This document shows positions 1-8,208 of a stretch of 36,369 nucleotides of DNA, piece by piece. The stretch is taken from NCBI GenBank assembly GCA_046756985.1, contig JBHHXG010000006.1:1-36369 (forward strand), given 5' to 3'. The translations under genes were made by a program, and so were the position numbers. How positions within the stretch are numbered: position 1 is the first letter of the stretch; each line of letters begins with the position of its first letter. The DNA is from JBHHXG01 sp046756985 (GTDB taxonomy: Bacteria; Pseudomonadota; Zetaproteobacteria; Mariprofundales; Mariprofundaceae). Below the pieces are notes generated by a model. The model ran no database searches and was not told the DNA's origin. It saw only the letters and a list, made by a program, of their open reading frames with translations.

Positions 1-1
1 T

Positions 2-112
2 GAGTTGCACCGTTACCTGACTGAACAGGGCTATGTGCTGTGTAACTGGGTGGGGCTCACGCTGTTTTACCGCCGTTCGGATATCCACTTAAAAGAGCTG
101 CCCCGTCCATGA
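2..112 (+). CDS. C-terminal tail of an unidentified protein (5' truncated)
   Basis: The frame is open from the first bases and ends at TGA 110-112. It encodes about 36 residues with the core HRYLTEQGYVLCNWVGLTLF. The stop overlaps the ATG of the next gene by four bases (ATGA), so this is a real gene end in the same operon as the glycosyltransferases that follow. A final pattern of 'leucine-rich helix, GY, strand, hydrophobic strand, R-x-D' resembles the end of FkbM-type methyltransferases, but the fragment is too short to assign. The start lies outside the window. Confidence 0.7.
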   Translation, partial: ELHRYLTEQGYVLCNWVGLTLFYRRSDIHLKELPRP

Positions 113-969
113 CATCAAATCAGTGCATCCCGGACCATACCGCCGGATGCGCACCCGAGCGCCTTGCCGTGGTGATCTCGACCTACAACAATCCGGAATA
201 CCTGCGCCTAGCACTCGAAGGCTACCGACAGCAGCATTGCCACGATTTCTCAATCTACATTGCCGATGACGGCTCCGGTGCAGATACACAGCAGTGTATC
301 GAATATATCAGGCAGGACTTCCCGACACCCATTGAATACATATGGCATGAAGACCGCGGCTTTCGCAAGGCGCGTGTCCATAACCTTGCCCTGGCGCGGA
401 TCCAGGAACCTTACATCCTGCTGACCGATGGTGACTGTATTCCGCTCCCACATCTGGTTGAAACCCATCTGCGTTTTGCCAGCACCGGCTCCTTTATCAG
501 CGGCAGCCGCGTGCTGCTTTCAGAAAACTGGAGCAAACGCCTGTTTCTGCATGGAGAACTGGATACCGACATGCCCGCCATGCAATGGCTGTGGCATCGC
601 CTGAAAAGCGACATCAACCGCCTTGCTCCGCTGCTGAGCCCCGTTAGCCTATCCGCACCAAATACCAGGCTGGGTGGTATCCGCGGCTGCCACCTTTCCT
701 GCTACCGTGACGACCTGATCCGCATTAATGGCTTTGATGAGAGCTATGAAGGCTGGGGACGGGAAGACTCTGATCTGGTCGCCCGCCTCTTTCATGCAGG
801 GCTGACACGCCGCAACCTGCATGGTATGCCGGTGCTACATCTGTGGCATGATGAGTATTCCCGCAAGCGACTGGATGCCAATGATGACTTGCTGCAGGCT
901 TGCATCCATGAACGCCGTATTGAAGCCAGAACGGGCCTGAAACAGCTTGAGGTGCCTGAACATGAATAA
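109..969 (+). CDS. GT2 family glycosyltransferase with galactosyltransferase-type C-terminal domain
   Basis: This 286-residue GT-A fold glycosyltransferase probably adds a sugar to LPS core or another surface glycan at the cytoplasmic face of the membrane. The N-terminus AVVISTYNNPEYL is the usual nucleotide-sugar entry strand. IADDGS follows, and D107-G-D109 is the DXD metal site. The motif GWGREDSD at about 215-222 marks the glycosyltransferase 7C (galactosyltransferase) C-terminal domain, whose acidic pair acts in catalysis. There is no signal peptide or membrane segment. The ATG overlaps the preceding stop and the end overlaps the next start by 8 bases, so it sits inside an operon. Donor and acceptor cannot be read from the sequence. 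Confidence 0.9.
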   Translation: MTSNQCIPDHTAGCAPERLAVVISTYNNPEYLRLALEGYRQQHCHDFSIYIADDGSGADTQQCIEYIRQDFPTPIEYIWHEDRGFRKARVHNLALARIQEPYILLTDGDCIPLPHLVETHLRFASTGSFISGSRVLLSENWSKRLFLHGELDTDMPAMQWLWHRLKSDINRLAPLLSPVSLSAPNTRLGGIRGCHLSCYRDDLIRINGFDESYEGWGREDSDLVARLFHAGLTRRNLHGMPVLHLWHDEYSRKRLDANDDLLQACIHERRIEARTGLKQLEVPEHE

Positions 970-1732
970 AATTTCTGCTTACATCATCGCCTACAATGAA
1001 GAGGAAAAAATAGCCGCCGCTGTACAGAGTGTGCTATGGGCCGATGAAGTGATTGTCGCCGACTCCAGCAGCACGGATCGCACGGCGGAGATCGCTGCAG
1101 AGCTTGGTGCCAAAGTCGTCCAACTGCCGTTTACGACCTTCGGTAAATTGCGTAACGATGCCATAGCTGCTTGTACCCACGAGTGGATATTCAGTCTGGA
1201 TGCCGACGAACGCTGCACGTCGGAAGCCGAGAAAGAAATCAGGCAAATCATTGATGCGAACACTGCCAAGGATGCCTACTACGTGCCCCGAAGAAATTAT
1301 TTCATGGGCCGCTGGATCAAACATTGCGGCTGGTACCCGGACTACCGCCAGCCCCAGCTGTTCCGCAAAGGTGTGCTGGTGTTCGAAGACAGGGATGAAG
1401 TGCACGAAAGCTATGAGATCAAGGGAAGCGTCGACCATCTAAAAGCAGCAATCTGGCAGTTTCCGTATCGCAATCTCGAACAGTTGCTGGACAAGGCCAA
1501 CCGGTATTCCTCATTGGGCGCTGCAAAGCTGTCGCGTAAAGGCATCCAGGGAAGCATGGGTCATGCATTGCTGCATGCCATCGGTGCATTCCTGCGCATC
1601 TACATACTTAAACTCGGTTTTCTGGATGGCTGGGCAGGTTTTGTCATCGCGCTCGGTAATTTTGAGGGCGTCTTCTACCGCTATGCGAAGCATATTGAAC
1701 ATCAGCAGCGCTGGGACAAGCCGCCTGCATGA
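962..1732 (+). CDS. GT2 family glycosyltransferase, WaaE/LgtF-like
   Basis: This 256-residue inverting GT2 enzyme has the layout of the WaaE/KdtX/LgtF group, which adds glucose to the inner-core heptose of LPS. Evidence is the N-terminal AYIIAYNEEEKI, then VIVADSSSTDRT, the DXD motif D80-A-D82, and a conserved aromatic block near PRRNYFMGRWIKHCGW followed by YRQPQLFRK. I chose ATG 962 because a GAGGTG ribosome binding site lies 7 bases upstream. A TTG at 947 is in frame but has no such support. The gene overlaps its upstream neighbour by 8 bases and the next by 4. A role in LPS core assembly is inferred from family and from the nearby heptose, KDO and Lpt genes. Confidence 0.9.
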   Translation: MNKISAYIIAYNEEEKIAAAVQSVLWADEVIVADSSSTDRTAEIAAELGAKVVQLPFTTFGKLRNDAIAACTHEWIFSLDADERCTSEAEKEIRQIIDANTAKDAYYVPRRNYFMGRWIKHCGWYPDYRQPQLFRKGVLVFEDRDEVHESYEIKGSVDHLKAAIWQFPYRNLEQLLDKANRYSSLGAAKLSRKGIQGSMGHALLHAIGAFLRIYILKLGFLDGWAGFVIALGNFEGVFYRYAKHIEHQQRWDKPPA

Positions 1733-2802
1733 AGCTGCTGCACATTGTCCGGCGCTATGGACCTGTCGGTGGCATGGAATCTTATGTGTGGCAGCTTACA
1801 CAGGAGCTGGCCCTGATGGGGCATGATGTTACGGTGCTGTGTGAGCGTCAGGAGCATGAACCCCCAGCCAGTGTAAAAGTGTACGCTCTTGGAGAGATTG
1901 CCCCTAAGCCACGCTGGTTGTCTCATATTCGGTTCTCACATCGGGTTTCAAGGTGGGTCAGGCAACATCCAGCCTCAAAGCGGATCATCCACAGCCACGA
2001 ACGCACGAGCGTACACCACGTTACCACTTTCCATGGCCCTCCTTTCGCACATGTTCTTGAAAAGCCGTGGTGGAAACGTGCTTCTCTCCGTGTCCGGGTC
2101 AATCTGTGGCTGGAAAAGAGAGAGGTGTGTGACAAACATGTTCAGGCCGTGATCCCCAATTCGACTGTAATTGCAAAATCACTGGACCGTTTCTACCCAT
2201 GCATCGGCCAACGCCTAAAGGCCCCCATTACGCCCGGCGTTGTTGAAGGTCCCAAGCGGCCTGATAGAGCTGTTCCAGAAGATGGAGGCGTCATTGGCTT
2301 CATCGGCAAGGAATGGCAGCGCAAGGGCCTTGACCTTGCGATTCGTATTGTCGGGGAACTGCGCCGAAAACGACCCGATTTGACCTTTCTGGTTGCCGGG
2401 CCAGCGCCCGAAGATGTTCAACATCTTTTTGCAGACTGGGATGGTGGATACCAACTGCTGGGGGAAACGGATACATCTGTGCTTTACCCGCAACTGGACC
2501 TGTTGCTGCATCCGGCCCGTCATGAACCCTACGGCATGGTTGTTGCCGAAGCGCTGGCTGCCAGTGTACCTGTGCTCATCTCAGACCACTGTGGCGTAAA
2601 GGAGGATGTTCCGGATCATACTGTTCTGGAACTGGATTCCGACATTTTGCTCTGGGCACAGCGCTGCGAAGCATTAATAGGCACTCAGCCGGAGCCCTTT
2701 CACCGCTTGTGGAAGGATACCGCCGAAGAACAGCTACACTGTTACAGAAAGCTAAGCGCAAAACCTGAAAAAGCCAGAGATGATGAAGGATCAGCAACAT
2801 GA
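1729..2802 (+). CDS. GT4 family (GT-B fold) glycosyltransferase
   Basis: This 357-residue retaining glycosyltransferase of the GT4 group has two Rossmann domains. The N-terminal one opens with a VRRYGPVGGMESYV loop, the acceptor-side glycine loop of the family. The C-terminal one carries the EX7E motif E266...E274 (EPYGMVVAE) that binds the donor sugar nucleotide, followed by PVLIS. FIGKEWQRKGLDLAI is the typical start of the second domain. The order of motifs resembles WaaG-type core glucosyltransferases, but substrate is not certain. ATGA overlaps occur at both ends, so translation is coupled to the genes on either side. Confidence 0.9.
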   Translation: MKLLHIVRRYGPVGGMESYVWQLTQELALMGHDVTVLCERQEHEPPASVKVYALGEIAPKPRWLSHIRFSHRVSRWVRQHPASKRIIHSHERTSVHHVTTFHGPPFAHVLEKPWWKRASLRVRVNLWLEKREVCDKHVQAVIPNSTVIAKSLDRFYPCIGQRLKAPITPGVVEGPKRPDRAVPEDGGVIGFIGKEWQRKGLDLAIRIVGELRRKRPDLTFLVAGPAPEDVQHLFADWDGGYQLLGETDTSVLYPQLDLLLHPARHEPYGMVVAEALAASVPVLISDHCGVKEDVPDHTVLELDSDILLWAQRCEALIGTQPEPFHRLWKDTAEEQLHCYRKLSAKPEKARDDEGSAT

Positions 2803-3614
2803 ATACTCGCGAAACAACAGCTCTCGTTTCTACTGTATGGGAAGAGAACCGTGATCTGTTCAACCATAATACAGGACCATCATCAGGATACGACTGGGGC
2901 GGCGATGAACAGGCACAGAATAATATGGAAGAATATTTCTGGGGCAGCGCTGATCGTTTTGCGATGCTGTTATCTGTCCTGTCGCAACATCTTCCAACAG
3001 GGAGTGCAGTACTTGATGCCGGCGCAGGGCATGGCGTTCTCGCTGCCATTCTGAATAAAGGAGGTTACAGGGCGCATGCCTGTGACATCCATCCGGGCCT
3101 GCCTATTTTCGATTCACTGCATATCCCTTATCAGCCGTGGCATCTGGAGGCTGATCCTGCCCCCTATGCGGATGACCACTTTGATGCTGTCGTCCTTTCC
3201 CAAACCATTGAGCACTTCACATATTCACCAAGGCAGGCCATCCAGGAGCTGATCCGTATTGTCAGGCCGGGAGGGTTGGTACTCATTGACGCGCCCAATA
3301 TCAGTTGTTTTCGCAATATCTCCCGTCTGTTGAGGGGAAAAACCCTGCACTGGGATTTCGCTACACATTATCTCGCACAGAAGCCGGCCCTGCACCATGG
3401 CATTCCATACTTTGACCGTCATAATCATGAATATTGTCTCCAGGACATGACGGAGATTGCGCAGTACTTTGATTTGGAAGTGCTTGATTGCCGCTATTAT
3501 TCATCCTACAACCGCAAACAGAAACACTGGTTGGCCATCCATCTGTCAAGGATACGGGATATTATTCCACACTGGCGAAAAGGGCTTTTTGCGCTGTTTC
3601 GCACGCGCTCATAA
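2799..3614 (+). CDS. class I SAM-dependent methyltransferase
   Basis: This 271-residue protein is a Rossmann-fold methyltransferase. Motif I is VLDAGAGHG (71-79), followed by the acidic residue in ACDIHPG and the post-motif stretch FDAVVLSQTIEHF, then IVRPGGLVLID. These are the SAM-binding elements of the UbiE/methyltransferase-11 type. The first 60 residues have no obvious family. As last gene of a glycosyltransferase operon it probably methylates a sugar or glycan end. That is inference from context. It begins in an ATGA overlap with the GT4 gene, and its last 6 bases overlap the end of the convergent lptF gene. Confidence 0.88.
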   Translation: MNTRETTALVSTVWEENRDLFNHNTGPSSGYDWGGDEQAQNNMEEYFWGSADRFAMLLSVLSQHLPTGSAVLDAGAGHGVLAAILNKGGYRAHACDIHPGLPIFDSLHIPYQPWHLEADPAPYADDHFDAVVLSQTIEHFTYSPRQAIQELIRIVRPGGLVLIDAPNISCFRNISRLLRGKTLHWDFATHYLAQKPALHHGIPYFDRHNHEYCLQDMTEIAQYFDLEVLDCRYYSSYNRKQKHWLAIHLSRIRDIIPHWRKGLFALFRTRS

Positions 3615-4775
3615 AGATAATGACTGTCTCTTGCGGCGGACGATGGCATGCATAACGAACCGGTAGCTGTTGTAAAAGAATTCGCCGCTTTGCATCAGGG
3701 CAAATGGCAAGCGGTCCGCCATAGTGCGGCGCATCAGTTCGATACCTGCCGCCAGCAGGCATAACTGCCCCGCCCACATCATCCACCAGGGTAATACCTC
3801 CTTTTCTACCTGCTGGTGCAAGACAATCTGCAGATTATAGGCCAGTAGCAGTAGCCCCACGCCAAGCACATATGCCCCCGTCCGGCCGGAACGCTTCGGC
3901 TCCATTGACAGGGGTAAGGCAAAACAGAACAGAACCCATATCATCGCAGGCATCAGCAACCGGCGGTGCCATTCTGCCGCGGCAGCAGGCGAATCATGCT
4001 TCTGCCGCTGCTTCCACAGCTCCAGCATTCCCATCTCAAATACCCTGCTGCCCCACTTGGGTATTTTAAGGAGTCCGAGCTCTCCTAGATCAATGGCAAC
4101 GGTATATTTGTCAAATGCCGTTGTTCGCAATGCATCACCTTCACCCTCGAATGCCGCACCCCGCTGCAGGATAAAGCGCAATTGCCTGCCAACACGCTCA
4201 ATACGTGCTTGCTCAGCCGTATAAATGACAGGCGTCCCTGAACGGCTGTCCTCAAGCATAAAACCGCGCAGACTTCCGTCCTCATTCTCACCAGCAACAT
4301 AGATCGTGAAGTTTTCGATATCGTCATTAAAGCGCTGGGGGTCAAAACTTGGTGCCGGTTTGGCGGCCTGAATGGCATACAGCAGGGTCTGAAAATGTTT
4401 CTGCCCCTGTGGCATCCATACCATCGCCGTATAACTGAGCAGCAACCACAGCAGCAGCGCCACGCCGAACAGTGGCCTCAGTATACGCAGATAAGATATA
4501 CCGGAGGCGCGCAGAGCATCCATTTCACTGTCCTGATTAAGACGCAAAATAACGCTTTGCATGGCAAAGAAAAAAGCAATGGGCAACGTTAATACCAGAA
4601 AATACGGCAGGATCGCCATCAGCATCAGCAGGATCACGGACCAGTCCACGCCTCGCTCGGCAACCACGCCAAGCACCTTCAGGGCGCGCCCGAGCAGCAG
4701 GACGCCGGTAACAACGACCACCAGGCCCGCGAAGACCCCGAACCACAGCTTGAACACATACCGGTCAAGAACCAT
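3609..4775 (-). CDS. lptF: LPS export ABC transporter permease LptF
   Basis: LptF is one of two inner-membrane permeases of the LptB2FG complex, which extracts LPS from the inner membrane and passes it to LptC and LptA. The 388-residue protein has the family layout: helices near 10-30, 48-72 and 100-122, a periplasmic beta-jellyroll region around 130-260, and three C-terminal helices. SEMDALRASGIS (83-94) is the coupling helix that contacts LptB. The periplasmic start (FNDDIENFTIYV, then MLEDSR) is closer to LptF than LptG. Usually lptG is adjacent, but here it is absent, so the partner must lie elsewhere or this protein could be LptG. A palindrome lies 16-29 bases upstream of the start. Confidence 0.88.
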   Translation of the reverse strand: MVLDRYVFKLWFGVFAGLVVVVTGVLLLGRALKVLGVVAERGVDWSVILLMLMAILPYFLVLTLPIAFFFAMQSVILRLNQDSEMDALRASGISYLRILRPLFGVALLLWLLLSYTAMVWMPQGQKHFQTLLYAIQAAKPAPSFDPQRFNDDIENFTIYVAGENEDGSLRGFMLEDSRSGTPVIYTAEQARIERVGRQLRFILQRGAAFEGEGDALRTTAFDKYTVAIDLGELGLLKIPKWGSRVFEMGMLELWKQRQKHDSPAAAAEWHRRLLMPAMIWVLFCFALPLSMEPKRSGRTGAYVLGVGLLLLAYNLQIVLHQQVEKEVLPWWMMWAGQLCLLAAGIELMRRTMADRLPFALMQSGEFFYNSYRFVMHAIVRRKRQSLSL

Positions 4776-4947
4776 CGCAAAAGCCTATCAGGAACAGTTG
4801 TTCCCGGCGATGCATTGCCCGGCTGTTATCCTTCATCCCAATAGCGCCAGGCTTGTAGGGTCCGGGTAATTTCCATAGCGTGAACACTTTAATGCTGTCT
4901 TCATATGACTACATACGGGACATCGAATAGATCAGCTGGAGCCGATC
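4776..4947. promoter_or_regulatory. divergent intergenic region lptF / rfaE1 with palindrome
   Basis: This 172-base region separates lptF (-) from rfaE1 (+) and must hold both promoters. A perfect inverted repeat GGAACA-GT-TGTTCC lies at 4791-4804, 16 bases before the lptF start, where a bound protein would block or tune lptF. For rfaE1 a weak pair TGAACA (4881-4886) and TATGAC (4904-4909) with 17-base spacing is possible. TGGAG at 4937-4941 is a good ribosome binding site. The promoter reading is tentative, but the palindrome is seen directly. Confidence 0.4.
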
Positions 4948-5865
4948 ATGATTCTGGTTATTGGTGATATCATCGTTGACGAATTTATTTGGGGTGATGT
5001 CACACGCATTTCGCCGGAGGCGCCTGTGCCAGTCGTCGCCGTTGACCGCATTGACCGCAGGCTCGGTGGCTCAGCCAATGTCGTCCGCAACCTGCACAGC
5101 CTCGATCAGCCGTCGGCCATGTTCGGCCTGGTTGGCGATGATGAGGCGGGACAATGGGTGCATCAGCGTCTTGGTGAGCTGGCTTCGGATGACCGCGGTG
5201 TCATCACCAAGAAGAATGATCGCCCGACAGCGATCAAGACGCGCATTATCGCCCGCCATCAACAGGTCGTCCGATATGACCGGGAATGGACTCATGCGGC
5301 CAGTCCGGAAAGCCATAAGGTATTGCTCGCCTCGATCACCAAACTGCAGCCGCAGGCAAAGGCCGTTATTCTCTCCGACTACGGCAAGGGTGTTCTGACC
5401 CCCGATTTTATCCGCCAGCTCACTGAGCAGTTGCAAGGCGCAATCATTGCCGTGGACCCCAAACCGGAACATACGGAATCGTATATCGGCGCCACGCTCA
5501 TCACACCAAACCTGCACGAAGCCGCCACCATGGCTGGCATGGAAGCTATCAATGAAGATGGCCATGTCGAAGCCATGGCCCGCAAGCTGCATAAAACACT
5601 CAAATTGAAATATGTACTTTTAACCCGCTCCGAGCGCGGCATGACACTGTTTGACGGTAAGAAATGCCATCACATTCCGACAGCCGCCCGCGATGTATTT
5701 GATGTAACGGGCGCCGGTGATACCGTCATTGCAGTCTTCACTGCATGCCTGGCACGCGGGGAATCCGCGATCAGCGCGGCCAAACAGGCCAATCGGGCTG
5801 CTGGTGTTGTCGTTGGCAAAGTCGGCACAGCAACAGCCACCTGGAAAGAAATCGAGGCTCACTGA
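4948..5865 (+). CDS. rfaE1: D-glycero-beta-D-manno-heptose-7-phosphate kinase
   Basis: The enzyme (RfaE1/HldA) phosphorylates D-manno-heptose 7-phosphate at C1 with ATP, a step toward ADP-heptose for the LPS inner core. It is a PfkB/ribokinase-fold protein of 305 residues. GGSANV (40-45) is the first PfkB signature region, and DVTGAGD (252-258) is the second, with D258 as catalytic base. In enterobacteria this kinase is fused to the cytidylyl/adenylyltransferase in HldE. Here the protein ends after the kinase domain, so a separate rfaE2/hldC is expected elsewhere. kdsB follows 7 bases later, forming a two-gene core-sugar unit just before the division cluster. TGGAG lies 6 bases upstream of ATG. 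Confidence 0.95.
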   Translation: MILVIGDIIVDEFIWGDVTRISPEAPVPVVAVDRIDRRLGGSANVVRNLHSLDQPSAMFGLVGDDEAGQWVHQRLGELASDDRGVITKKNDRPTAIKTRIIARHQQVVRYDREWTHAASPESHKVLLASITKLQPQAKAVILSDYGKGVLTPDFIRQLTEQLQGAIIAVDPKPEHTESYIGATLITPNLHEAATMAGMEAINEDGHVEAMARKLHKTLKLKYVLLTRSERGMTLFDGKKCHHIPTAARDVFDVTGAGDTVIAVFTACLARGESAISAAKQANRAAGVVVGKVGTATATWKEIEAH

Positions 5866-5872
5866 GCTGGGT

Positions 5873-6595
5873 ATGGACATCATCATCGGTATTCCGGCGC
5901 GTCACGGCTCCAGCCGTTTTCCCGGCAAGCCGCTGGCAAAGCTGGCGGGCAAGCCGATGATTCAGCATGTTATTGAGCAGTCATTCAAGGCTGAAGTTGG
6001 CCCCGTGATTGTCGCCACCGATGACGAGCGCATTGCAAAAGCTGCCATTGCCGCCGGCGCCGAGGCCCATCTGACCCGTGCCGACCATGCCAGCGGTACG
6101 GAGCGCCTGGCCGAAGCCATGCGCGAAAGAGACTGCGATGTCATTATCAATGTCCAGGGGGATGAGCCGCTCATTGATCCTGCTGCTATCCGGGCAGTTG
6201 TCGAACCCTTCAGGCAGGAATCGTTTCTGCCCATGGCGACGCTGGCACATCCGATTCAGGATCAGCATGCCCTGAATGATCCGAACATCGTCAAGGTGGT
6301 TTGCAACGACAAGGGTCATGCCATGTATTTCAGCCGCGCGCCCATCCCCTTTCCCCGCACTTCCGGCAGTACGCCGCTGCAACATGTTGGCCTGTATGCC
6401 TACCGCAAGGAGTTCCTGCTGATTTATTCTTCCCTGAGCGCATGTGATGCCGAAAAGGCCGAGCAGCTCGAGCAACTGCGCGTACTGCATCATGGCTATC
6501 CCATTGCCGTGACCGTCGGCGATTTCTCGTGCATCGGTGTGGATACACCTGAGGACCTCGCCAGGGCAAGGCAATTGCTCGCCACAAAGGGATAA
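5873..6595 (+). CDS. kdsB: 3-deoxy-manno-octulosonate cytidylyltransferase (CMP-KDO synthetase)
   Basis: KdsB activates KDO with CTP to give CMP-KDO, the donor for the first sugars attached to lipid A. The 240-residue cytosolic protein opens with IIGIPARHGSSRFPGKPL, the nucleotide-binding loop of the family. It has NVQGDEPLI from residue 93, whose aspartate binds magnesium, and a C-terminal GVDTPEDL. Length matches the family. The frame is open far upstream into rfaE1, but ATG 5873 is the start that gives the conserved N-terminus. The ribosome binding site is weak, so translation may depend on rfaE1 ending 7 bases before. Confidence 0.96.
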   Translation: MDIIIGIPARHGSSRFPGKPLAKLAGKPMIQHVIEQSFKAEVGPVIVATDDERIAKAAIAAGAEAHLTRADHASGTERLAEAMRERDCDVIINVQGDEPLIDPAAIRAVVEPFRQESFLPMATLAHPIQDQHALNDPNIVKVVCNDKGHAMYFSRAPIPFPRTSGSTPLQHVGLYAYRKEFLLIYSSLSACDAEKAEQLEQLRVLHHGYPIAVTVGDFSCIGVDTPEDLARARQLLATKG

Positions 6596-6646
6596 CACCT
6601 CGACCCCACCTTTTCCCACCATCTGTTAATCCTGCCAACTCATGCA

Positions 6647-6671
6647 TATATCACCTGTGATGTGTGATATA
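6647..6671. repeat. inverted repeat upstream of the mraZ promoter
   Basis: An 8-bp inverted repeat TATATCAC (6647-6654) / GTGATATA (6664-6671) has a 9-base spacer. Inside it TCAC-CT-GTGA (6651-6660) forms a second short palindrome. It lies about 50 bases upstream of the predicted -35 of the mraZ promoter and 50 bases after kdsB. There is no T-run, so an operator or activator site is more likely than a terminator, though a processing hairpin cannot be excluded. Confidence 0.4.
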
Positions 6672-6720
6672 GCACTGTGCCCAAATGCCGCATATGCATA
6701 TCCGAGTGTCAAAAAGACCA

Positions 6721-6749
6721 TTGACAAGGGTTGAATTAGGGCCAATATT
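6721..6749 (+). promoter_or_regulatory. predicted sigma70 promoter of the dcw cluster
   Basis: A consensus -35 TTGACA (6721-6726) is followed after 17 bases by AATATT (6744-6749, four of six matches). The start of transcription would be near 6756, leaving a leader of about 65 bases before mraZ. The MraZ repeats begin at the end of this -10, as expected of a repressible Pmra-type promoter. Confidence 0.6.
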
Positions 6750-6773
6750 GGCATTTAGTGGGGAATTGTGGGT
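6749..6773 (+). promoter_or_regulatory. MraZ operator: three direct repeats with 10-bp period
   Basis: Three five-base boxes lie exactly one helical turn apart: TGGCA (6749-6753), TGGGG (6759-6763) and TGGGT (6769-6773). The known E. coli MraZ site is a set of TGGGN repeats separated by 5 bases just downstream of the mraZ promoter, and the arrangement here is the same, with the first box degenerate. The boxes span about -7 to +18 of the predicted start, so MraZ binding should repress its own operon. Confidence 0.72.
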
Positions 6774-6821
6774 ATATGAACCTACACGATTCTTTCATAG
6801 ACGGGAGGAAAAAGCGGGCAA

Positions 6822-7256
6822 ATGTTCCAGGGCGAGTATGCAAATACCATGGATGCCAAAGGGCGCGTCAGTATCCCTGCCGCATTCCGTGAAACGCTCA
6901 AGCAGCGCTATGACAGCGACTGCGTGATCATCACACGCGACTATGATGGCTGCATCCGTGTTTATCCGCCCAAAGAGTGGGAGCGGGTCGTGCTCTCCGA
7001 AGTGCGCAACAAGCCTATTGATGATGAATGGGTGCGCGCCTTTGAAAGTTTTGTTGTCAGCCCGGCAACCGCCTGCCAGCCCGACAAACAGGGACGTATC
7101 CTCATTTCGCAAGTGCTGCGGGAGCATGCGAAGCTGAACAAGAAGGTTATTTTTTCCGGTGGAGCCAATCATTTTGAAATATGGGATGGCGCACTGCGTG
7201 AAGACAAGCTGATGGCCGACCTGGCTATCCTGAAAAAGGGCCGGCGGAGCGCCTGA
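6822..7256 (+). CDS. mraZ: division/cell wall cluster transcriptional repressor MraZ
   Basis: MraZ is a ring-forming DNA-binding protein that represses the dcw operon by binding repeats upstream of its own gene. The 144-residue product has two tandem AbrB/SpoVT-like halves, each with a DxKGR-type motif: MDAKGRVSIPAAFR near the start and PDKQGRILIS in the second half. Length is typical. A GGGAGG ribosome binding site is 13 bases before ATG, a rather wide spacing. It is the first gene of the cluster, with rsmH starting one base after its stop. Confidence 0.96.
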   Translation: MFQGEYANTMDAKGRVSIPAAFRETLKQRYDSDCVIITRDYDGCIRVYPPKEWERVVLSEVRNKPIDDEWVRAFESFVVSPATACQPDKQGRILISQVLREHAKLNKKVIFSGGANHFEIWDGALREDKLMADLAILKKGRRSA

Positions 7257-7257
7257 T

Positions 7258-8208
7258 GTGGTCAACACTGCGCATATTCCCGTACTGCTGCATGAATTCA
7301 CTGATGCGCTTTGCATTGATCCGGACGGCTATTATGTGGACGCCACTTTCGGTCGCGGAGGCCATGCCCGCGCACTGCTTGAACGCCTCTCCCCCAATGG
7401 CCGAATATTGGCGCTGGATCGAGACCCGGAAGCTGTGGCGGCAGGACAGGCGCTTGCCCGGCAGGATGCCCGCTTTTGTATCGAACATGCCGATTTCGCA
7501 TCGCTGGAGACTGCTCTGGAACACCAGGAATGGCAGCACGTGACGGGGATCGGCTTTGATCTCGGCATTTCTTCACCGCAGGTGGATGATGCAGGGCGCG
7601 GCTTCTCATTTCAGCATGACGGACCACTGGACATGCGCATGAACCCGAAAACAGGGCAGCCCCTGTCTCGCCTGCTCGACAAGGTTTCGGAACGCGAACT
7701 GACGGATGTGATCCGCCAGTATGGCGGCGAACGTTATGCCGGCCGTATTGCCAGAGGCATTCTGAAGGCAAGGCACGATGGTGTACTGAATTCCACCCGT
7801 GATCTTGAGAATGCATGTTTCCATGCGGCTCCCAGGCATGCGCGCCACGGGGCGATTCACCCTGCTACCCGTGCCTTTCAGGCGCTGCGTATGTGGGTTA
7901 ACGATGAAATGGGGCAGCTTGAATCCGGAATCAGATCAGCCATGCGCCTGCTTGCTCCCGGCGGGCGCATGGCTGTGATTTCATTCCATTCCGGTGAAGA
8001 CCGGCGCGTACGCGATCTGATCGAAGCAGAAGTACATGCCTGTATCTGCCCTCCGGATTTTCCTCAATGCATCTGCGGTCGCAAGGCCAGCATGCGCTGG
8101 ATACAGAAAAAGCCGGTCCGCCCGGGCGCGTCCGAGGTGGCGGAAAACCCGCGCAGCCGCTCTGCCAGAATGCGTGTTGCAGAACGCTTGCCGGAGCAGG
8201 CTATATGA
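7258..8208 (+). CDS. rsmH: 16S rRNA (cytosine(1402)-N(4))-methyltransferase RsmH
   Basis: RsmH (MraW) methylates N4 of C1402 in 16S rRNA, in the decoding centre, using SAM. The 316-residue sequence has HIPVLLHE at its start, the SAM loop DATFGRGGH (28-36), DLGISSPQ with the following GFSF and PLDMRM, and the C-terminal SFHSGEDR. All are hallmarks of the family. I take GTG 7258 as the start, because the conserved motif is only six residues in and the stop of mraZ is one base upstream. An ATG at 7256 is out of frame. The gene ends in an ATGA overlap with ftsL. Confidence 0.96.
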   Translation: MVNTAHIPVLLHEFTDALCIDPDGYYVDATFGRGGHARALLERLSPNGRILALDRDPEAVAAGQALARQDARFCIEHADFASLETALEHQEWQHVTGIGFDLGISSPQVDDAGRGFSFQHDGPLDMRMNPKTGQPLSRLLDKVSERELTDVIRQYGGERYAGRIARGILKARHDGVLNSTRDLENACFHAAPRHARHGAIHPATRAFQALRMWVNDEMGQLESGIRSAMRLLAPGGRMAVISFHSGEDRRVRDLIEAEVHACICPPDFPQCICGRKASMRWIQKKPVRPGASEVAENPRSRSARMRVAERLPEQAI

